A stretch of DNA of 45,746 nucleotides from UBA2163 sp964575575 (GTDB lineage Bacteria; Patescibacteriota; Minisyncoccia; Phycocordibacterales; UBA2163): the NCBI GenBank assembly GCA_964575575.1, contig CAZNQQ010000003.1:1-45746 (forward strand), read 5' to 3'. Under the pieces are notes generated by a model. That model did no database searches, was not told where the DNA came from, and was given only the letters and a program-made list of their open reading frames with translations. Of this stretch, positions 40,890 through 45,746 are shown in pieces (the first letter of the stretch is position 1; each line of letters opens with the position of its first letter). The translations under genes were made by a program, and so were the position numbers.

Positions 40890-41843
40890 TATCTTGTCTG
40901 TGTTTTCTATGGACAACGATATACTAGCAAAACCTTCCCCTTCCCCAACCTGCCTTAACACAACACTACTTTCGTCATCTGGCGCACTTTCTGTCAGAGA
41001 GCCGTCTATCCTCCATTCATAGTCTGCACTTGGAACAACTCTAGTATTTGATGAGAAAAAGTATGGATGAGATGTTATCTTTACCTCTTCGTTTAAAAGA
41101 GTGAATCTGTCGCCTATAGCTTCTTCATACCTAGCACCAAAGATGACATCGTTCTCATAAAAGACTATCTTTGGAGATACTGCTGATATAAATGTAGTAC
41201 CTTTCCCTTGTAGTGACCCACCGGTGGACGAAACCTCTACATCAATGCGAGAAGTTCTAGATATTTTTGGTCCTGTTGTGTTGAGTACATTTTTGCCTCG
41301 TCCTGACAAACTACCAAGAACTCTTCCGTCTTTCTCCCATGTAAATATCAGGTCTCTTACCTGTAGTTTGTTACCACTTTGTGTAACAAACTCTGGCACC
41401 GCAACTACAGTTATGTCCGCATCAGATGCAGGCAAAGCTTTACCGAGGTAAAATGGTGGTGTGTAAGAACTTGCTTCCCATAGTAAACTTACTTCTGTAG
41501 GGGCAACACTAACACTTTCTCGTATTGTTCCGCTTTCAGCGCTGTCTATCACAACCTCAACACTTGACCTAGAGCCCAACTTGCCTGTTCTAAACTGAAT
41601 TGTCTTGAGCCCAGCTTCTTGTGCTACTATTTCGCCATTTAAAAGCCACGTTATGCGACTTGCTCTGTCCAGATCAATAGAGAAGCTCTCTATTTCTACT
41701 TCTACTATCTGATTTGCCTTTGGACTACTAGGAGAAACACTAAAAGAAACCACTTCTCCTACTCCAGAGATCTGCGCATTTGCAAAAAGCGATATAGAAA
41801 AAAGGGAAGCTGATATTAAAAATGTTCTTATAAAGTTTCTCAT
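40890..41843 (-). CDS. Signal-peptide-bearing Ig-like surface protein (C-terminus lost in gap)
   Basis: A signal peptide (residues 3-23, NFIRTFLISASLFSISLFAN, cut after ANA) precedes tandem beta-sandwich-like regions: VVSFSVSPSSPKANQIVEVE with RITWLLNGEIVAQEAG, then DITVVAVPEFVTQSG with LIFTWEKDGRVLGSLSG, and EEVKITSHPYFFSSNTR with YEWRIDGSLTESAPDD. The alternation of 'W-x-L/K-x-G' strands is typical of PKD/Ig folds. The last residues before the gap are SLSIENTDKI. The start overlaps the upstream gene stop by 4 nt (ATGA). It is probably an extracytoplasmic part of the secretion-like machine. Confidence 0.75.
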
Positions 41844-42301
41844 ATTACACTTACTCTTTTATTTCTTCTATTCATTCTAACATCTTTATTCTTGTTTTGC
41901 CTTGATTTTAATCCGATTATTTTATTAATACCAAACTTATTAAGAATACCTATGTTCTGAACTTTATCTTCTAATATTACTGTTATCACAGTGATACCAA
42001 CAACAGCCGTCCAAGCAGGTATACTATTAAATATTGGGAAAATCTCTACAAATGTTCCTACTGACAAAGCTGCGACTCGTAGTAATGCCGTTTTCCCTTT
42101 TATAAAACTAACACCATTTAACTTAAACCAAGTCCAAAACATTAATGACACGCCGACACTTAATATAGAAACAATCATCCATCCAACTATTGGGATAAGA
42201 TTAATAAGAAATTGAACACCATCAATAGTAAGAGCTACGCCAATCATAAATAGCCCTTGCATACCACCTATTCTTATTCTTTTTTCTGCTGTTCCTGCCA
42301 T
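41840..42301 (-). CDS. Small multi-pass membrane protein in the secretion-like cluster
   Basis: The 153-residue protein has about four hydrophobic segments (13-40, 42-60, 70-90 and 94-112). MQGLFMIGVALTIDGVQFLI and GWMIVSILSVGVSLMFWTWF are examples, followed by a basic C-terminal tail (KSRQNKNKDVRMNRRNKRVS). I do not recognise the family. Its position between VirB4 and the Ig-like protein suggests a channel or anchor component. Starts and stops overlap with neighbours, so it belongs to the operon. Confidence 0.7.
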   Translation of the reverse strand: MAGTAEKRIRIGGMQGLFMIGVALTIDGVQFLINLIPIVGWMIVSILSVGVSLMFWTWFKLNGVSFIKGKTALLRVAALSVGTFVEIFPIFNSIPAWTAVVGITVITVILEDKVQNIGILNKFGINKIIGLKSRQNKNKDVRMNRRNKRVSVI

Positions 42302-42323
42302 ATCTATAATTAATACTCAAATC

Positions 42324-42470
42324 TTAATACTTTCTCCTACTACCCCCAGAGTTTGTATTGCTTTTCCCTATATTACCCCTACCTTTCTGCCTCCACCTCG
42401 CATCTTTTACAAAGTTTCTACTAACTTGGTTCCCAATCTGTGGAGCTTGTGCCTGTTCTAACGGCGCCAT
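42324..42470 (-). CDS. Small basic protein, 48 aa, between VirB4 and the membrane protein
   Basis: A 48-codon frame starts 2 nt after the VirB4 stop: MAPLEQAQAPQIGNQVSRNF, then VKDARWRQKGRGNIGKSNTN, ending SGGSRRKY. It is positively charged and likely disordered, with the tail rich in Arg, Lys and Gly. The tight spacing and full use of the 171-bp gap suggest it is real; homology is not known to me. It could be a nucleic acid or membrane-binding accessory peptide. Confidence 0.5.
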   Translation of the reverse strand: MAPLEQAQAPQIGNQVSRNFVKDARWRQKGRGNIGKSNTNSGGSRRKY

Positions 42471-42472
42471 AT

Positions 42473-44323
42473 TTAAACAAGTTTTTCTTTATCTACATTT
42501 GCAATATTGCTTTGTTGTTCTAGCAACTTCGCTCGTTCTTTCTTGATAGTAAGAACCTGTGACGGGTCCGATGTGATGATCTGGTCTTCTGTATAAGAAG
42601 CGATTATTTTGACAGCTACATGTTTAAGACCAGCGAAGAATATCCCCTCTCCTACACTTGATTCTAGTAGCAAGAACTTCTCTTCGTCACTTAGGTTAAA
42701 TGTTTTTTGTACGAGGTCAATAGATGTCGGCGACTGCTTCAAAAGAAGTTGCATCGACGAGTTTGTAATAAGCGGAAGTCCGTACGGCGACTTTAAGAAG
42801 TCCCCTACGTCTTGTGTGATCGTAGCAAGACCAAGGTAATACTTCCTACCTCTCTTTGCCATACTAAAGACAAACGACGCTGTGTCCTCTGACTTCATCA
42901 TCCACCATGCCTCGTCAATAACAAGCAATCTCTTCTTCAAGTTTTTCCTGATAGCGTTCCAAATATAATGTGTGATTATATACATGGCAACGGGTTTCAG
43001 GTCGTCTTCCATGTCACGCACAGAAAATACTACAAACTTTTTGTTTATATCTACATTGGTTGATTTGTTAAGGAAACCAGACCATGTACCTTTAGTATAT
43101 TTAGAAAGCTTCTGCACAAGAGACTCACTTCCTTCCATACCTGAAAGCACTAATTCAAAATCAGACAAAAGAGGCGGTTCCATATTTGCAAAATTAGAAT
43201 TTGCTGTAATGTCTTTAAGTGCGTATGTCTCTGTTATTGCTCTGTCGACTATCGCGTCTTCCTCTGGGGTTAGCCCACCGAGCATAATCCTAAACATCCC
43301 TACCAGATGCACTATGTTTGAACGCAATACATCAGACGGCGCCTCGTCCTCACGTGGCATAGGTAGATCAAACGGATTAATATGATGCTCCGAGTTAAGA
43401 GAGATGTTGAAGTACCTACCGCCTGTGGCTTCTGCCATGTATTCATACTCTCGTTCAGGGTCAATAACTATAACCTCTGTGTCAAACATTAACGTTCTTA
43501 GGATTTCAAGTTTTGTAGCGTATGATTTGCCAGAACCAGATGTAGCAAACACAACGGAGTTGTAGTTACTTAAAGAAAATCTATCAAACAAAATCAATGA
43601 CGAATTGTGCCTGTTTACACCGTGAAGTACTCCTTTATCAGCAGTCAAATCAAAAGAAATAAAAGGAAACAAACTTGAAAGTGGAGCGGAATTTAGTTTG
43701 GAGTGCACTTTAAGGATGTCAGTTGCGACAGGCAACATACTTTTGAACCCTTGTTCTTGCTGGAACAGTGCAGGCTTAAGATACACGAGTTTTGACTCAA
43801 GAATTGATTTTATCTCTGCTTCTATTTTGTCCAGCTCTTCTTTTGAGTCGCCATATATTGAAATATAAAGCCCTACATCAAAAAGTCTTTCTTGTGCTTG
43901 CTGAAGCTTGTCACGTAGATCTTCTAGGTCTTGGTATGCAGTATCAAGCTTTGGGTCTCTCACAAGACCTTTTTCTTCACGAGTTCTGATCTGGCTTTCT
44001 ACCTCTGCAACCTTCTTTTGGAACTTCCTCAAAACAGTAACCGTATTGATGGGGTGTATATATATAGAAATATCAAACATCTTGTCTAGGTTCACGATCG
44101 GAGAAAACCAACTATCTGAAAGGTATCTTGGGTAAGATATTACAAAAAACGTACGCATTATCTTGTCTCCTAGGTTTAGCTCTCTTGGTGTAATACTCAA
44201 AGCAGATGGCGCTATTACGTCTCTTAGCTCCAAGACACCAGCTTCGTATATCTCTTGCGGAAGGATAGGTGATATCGCTTCTGGTTGCTTTTTATTTCTT
44301 TTTAGAAAATCAAATAGTGCCAT
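42473..44323 (-). CDS. VirB4/TraC-like type IV secretion ATPase
   Basis: The protein is 616 residues from the ATG at 44323. Residues 20-200 are a receiver-like N-terminal part (MRTFFVISYPRYLSDSWFSP). The ATPase region then shows HNSSLILFDRFSLSNYNSVV, Walker A ATSGSGKSYATKLE, VIVIDPEREYEYMAEATGGR, Walker B LLVIDEAWWMM and the later motif LATITQDVGDFLKSPYG. This matches VirB4/TraC, which powers pilus or substrate transport. A longer frame begins at 44353 inside the previous gene; I chose the ATG 1 nt after that stop. The domain that in TraC forms the N-terminal part is in the separate gene 44325-44969. Confidence 0.93.
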   Translation of the reverse strand: MALFDFLKRNKKQPEAISPILPQEIYEAGVLELRDVIAPSALSITPRELNLGDKIMRTFFVISYPRYLSDSWFSPIVNLDKMFDISIYIHPINTVTVLRKFQKKVAEVESQIRTREEKGLVRDPKLDTAYQDLEDLRDKLQQAQERLFDVGLYISIYGDSKEELDKIEAEIKSILESKLVYLKPALFQQEQGFKSMLPVATDILKVHSKLNSAPLSSLFPFISFDLTADKGVLHGVNRHNSSLILFDRFSLSNYNSVVFATSGSGKSYATKLEILRTLMFDTEVIVIDPEREYEYMAEATGGRYFNISLNSEHHINPFDLPMPREDEAPSDVLRSNIVHLVGMFRIMLGGLTPEEDAIVDRAITETYALKDITANSNFANMEPPLLSDFELVLSGMEGSESLVQKLSKYTKGTWSGFLNKSTNVDINKKFVVFSVRDMEDDLKPVAMYIITHYIWNAIRKNLKKRLLVIDEAWWMMKSEDTASFVFSMAKRGRKYYLGLATITQDVGDFLKSPYGLPLITNSSMQLLLKQSPTSIDLVQKTFNLSDEEKFLLLESSVGEGIFFAGLKHVAVKIIASYTEDQIITSDPSQVLTIKKERAKLLEQQSNIANVDKEKLV

Positions 44324-44324
44324 A

Positions 44325-44969
44325 TTATTTATTGATTGGGATTGGTTTCTCAAGCTCCCCTGGGTTAAACATCTTATAGAGAAGCTCTATTGTCTCCTCT
44401 GTACCTAGACGCGCGACGCGGATACCTGTACGCAGAAGCCCCTGCTCTACTACAGACATTCTTTGTTCAAGCTGTGTACGGTTTTCTTCAAAACTTTTGT
44501 TCTTGTCTTTTATACTAACTTCTTTACCTCTGTTTGTTATGGAACCTAGTATCCCACCCTTTGCAGAAAACGCTGCAGGCGAATAAGACACAACAACAAA
44601 GAAGCTTTTGGACATTATGTTGGCACTTTGTGTAAAGTTTTTTATAAATTCTATGTATTCGCGTATCTGTATTCTCATAAGATCAGTGACTTGTGCTTTA
44701 TGACGCTCTTCAAGAAGGTTTATGTATGGCCTTATGTCTAGTTTTCTAGACTGTACGAATATCTGTACGGAGAAATCCAAGGAGTTAAGAAAGTTCTGAA
44801 ACTGAAACAATGTTGATGTCTGTTCGTCAGCTGATTTAAGCGCAAAGTTAAGAGACGATGTCATAAGAACTGCTCGAAGTGAGCCATCTTTTAATACGAC
44901 TATGCCGTCACGCACTTCTTTTACTTCTACGAAATCTTGTGTTGCTTTTGCTGTTGTTTTTTTTGCCAT
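44325..44969 (-). CDS. VirB4/TraC N-terminal domain protein (split VirB4)
   Basis: The 214 residues have KDGSLRAVLMTSSLNFALKS and QFQNFLNSLDFSVQIFVQSR, the opening of TraC/VirB4 proteins, followed by IRPYINLLEERHKAQVTDLM and the conserved YSPAAFSAKGGILG. There is no P-loop. This looks like the first part of a VirB4 that is fused in other bacteria, here placed 1 nt upstream of the ATPase gene. The 1-nt junction and absence of a frameshift scar suggest an established two-gene form, recurrent in CPR genomes, rather than a recent mutation. Confidence 0.88.
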   Translation of the reverse strand: MAKKTTAKATQDFVEVKEVRDGIVVLKDGSLRAVLMTSSLNFALKSADEQTSTLFQFQNFLNSLDFSVQIFVQSRKLDIRPYINLLEERHKAQVTDLMRIQIREYIEFIKNFTQSANIMSKSFFVVVSYSPAAFSAKGGILGSITNRGKEVSIKDKNKSFEENRTQLEQRMSVVEQGLLRTGIRVARLGTEETIELLYKMFNPGELEKPIPINK

Positions 44970-44977
44970 AATTAATA

Positions 44978-45421
44978 TTATTTTTGTTGTGACGCATCAG
45001 AATAAATACTTTCTTTTATATCAAGGCTCCAGGCAATGTCTTTGAGCCTGCTTCCTGACAACTCTGGCACAGTGACTCCCTGTTCTGCTACGCCCTCTTT
45101 GGCTTCCTTCTCTTTACTTTTTTCGGCTGTTATCTGACCAATGTCTTTACTTTTCCATACGTACAATCTGTGACTTAACAAATACTTAAAGGCTGACTCT
45201 AATATTAACACAAAAGGTCGCTTATTTATCTTGTAAAATGCAAGAGCTACAGCAAGTGCGACGATCGGGATAGCAAAAAATATTGCAATAGCGACAGGAA
45301 ATATTTTCAGAAGAATAAAGAGCATCCCTCCTGCTCCTGCAAGGTAAATGAACTGCTTCAGAGTCAGTGGTCCGAAAATCTTGTCTTCTATTTCAATAAA
45401 TTGTGGTACTTGAAATCGCAT
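44978..45421 (-). CDS. PrgI family type IV secretion protein
   Basis: The 147 residues begin MRFQVPQFIEIEDKIFGPLT, the PrgI signature, and two membrane helices follow (about 24-45 and 46-62: LAGAGGMLFILLKIFPVAIA, IFFAIPIVALAVALAFYKIN). The cytoplasmic part includes RPFVLILESAFKYLLSHRLY and VWKSKD, also conserved. The C-terminal tail is variable. PrgI is a VirB3-like membrane component, encoded directly before VirB4 in many Gram-positive and CPR systems. Confidence 0.9.
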   Translation of the reverse strand: MRFQVPQFIEIEDKIFGPLTLKQFIYLAGAGGMLFILLKIFPVAIAIFFAIPIVALAVALAFYKINKRPFVLILESAFKYLLSHRLYVWKSKDIGQITAEKSKEKEAKEGVAEQGVTVPELSGSRLKDIAWSLDIKESIYSDASQQK

Positions 45422-45431
45422 ATTGTTAATT

Positions 45432-45746
45432 TTATTCTATCGGCTCTCTATATGGGTCTTTTGCATAAGGACTTTGCTTCTGTATGTGTCTTTCTTTACC
45501 TACTTCTTGCCCAACTTTCTTAACTTCCTCCTCGACAGGCAGATTCGCAGGTACAGGCGCTTCAGGTTTTACTTCTTGCTCTGTATTGATCGGCACATTT
45601 GTCTCTTCTGATTCTGTTAGTTGTGGGTGATTGATCTGGTTTTCTAGTTCTACTTCCTTTTTGCGTAAGTCATCACTATTGTAAGTAGTTGCTGGTTTGA
45701 TTTCTGACTCTGTGCTTTGTACTGGCTCGGCCCCAGCTTCTTTTAG
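45432..45746 (-). CDS. Partial gene: acidic Pro/Glu-rich C-terminal tail
   Basis: The frame is open from the window edge (starting LKEAGAEPVQSTESEIKPAT) to a stop at 45432, 105 codons in all. The sequence is rich in E, P, K and V (LPVEEEVKKVGQEVGKERHI), ending SPYAKDPYREPIE. It looks disordered, with no domain visible. It is immediately upstream of PrgI in the same orientation, so it is part of the cluster, perhaps a large membrane subunit such as VirB6 with a charged tail; this cannot be told from the tail. Confidence 0.7.
   Translation of the reverse strand, partial: LKEAGAEPVQSTESEIKPATTYNSDDLRKKEVELENQINHPQLTESEETNVPINTEQEVKPEAPVPANLPVEEEVKKVGQEVGKERHIQKQSPYAKDPYREPIE

Overview
The window looks like a fragment of a draft genome from the Patescibacteria (Candidate Phyla Radiation), closest in style to Parcubacteria. 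The reasons are: a 23S rRNA gene carrying a group I intron and not linked to a 16S gene; short, AT-rich intergenic regions; a trigger factor without its PPIase domain; surface proteins with GYAWSDNIGWISF-type repeats and CGxxxCxxGENPxxCPxDC motifs; a split VirB4/TraC pair next to PrgI; and short GC-rich palindromes scattered in both intergenic and coding DNA. TGA is used as a stop, so the code is standard. The placement rests on gene content only and was not tested by phylogeny. Two 100-N scaffold gaps are present (31782-31881 and 40790-40889).

Layout. 27-3325 (minus): 23S rRNA with a 290-nt group I intron at the site equivalent to E. coli U2593/C2594. 3326-6635: its leader and promoter, a small orphan gene, a secreted surface protein, an MscS-like membrane protein and a winged-helix protein. 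6734-16815 (minus): ribosomal and translation genes in four blocks, rpsL-rpsG-fusA, tuf-rpsJ, rplC-rplD-rplW-rplB and rplJ-rplL, with small Shine-Dalgarno-led orphan genes between blocks. 16957-25829: an orphan secreted protein, a site-2 protease, rpmB, a ComEC channel protein with its metallo-beta-lactamase part encoded separately, sodA, rnhA, recJ, a HIT protein, tpiA and pgk. 25848-33202 (minus): a type IV pilus assembly operon (pilB, pilC, four pilin-like genes) next to two envelope proteins. 33383-39629 (plus): nusA, ppa, two envelope proteins, tig, a TrpR/YerC-family regulator, yidC and a KhpB/Jag-like RNA-binding protein. 39626-45746 (minus): a type IV secretion-like cluster (PrgI, split VirB4, small basic protein, membrane protein, Ig-like surface protein, beta-propeller protein).

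How it fits together. The translation genes carry visible leader regulation: an L10-type leader before rplJ, near-identical promoters with a hairpin at the predicted transcript start before rpsL and rplC, and a terminator-like hairpin before nusA. The pilus operon, ComEC, the separate MBL protein and RecJ would together make a DNA-uptake system, plausible for a cell that scavenges nucleic acids. YidC, KhpB and the VirB4/PrgI cluster concern membrane insertion and secretion.

The three most notable observations are these. First, at least seven genes have a -10 box exactly 6 nt before the ATG, the signature of leaderless mRNA, whereas five orphan small genes have strong Shine-Dalgarno sequences. 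Second, a palindrome with core ACTATAGTTAACTATAGT, resembling the E. coli trp operator, sits on both sides of a TrpR-family gene, upstream of another small operon, and (as a variant) inside a fourth gene. Third, GC-rich palindromes lie in frame inside tig and comEC.
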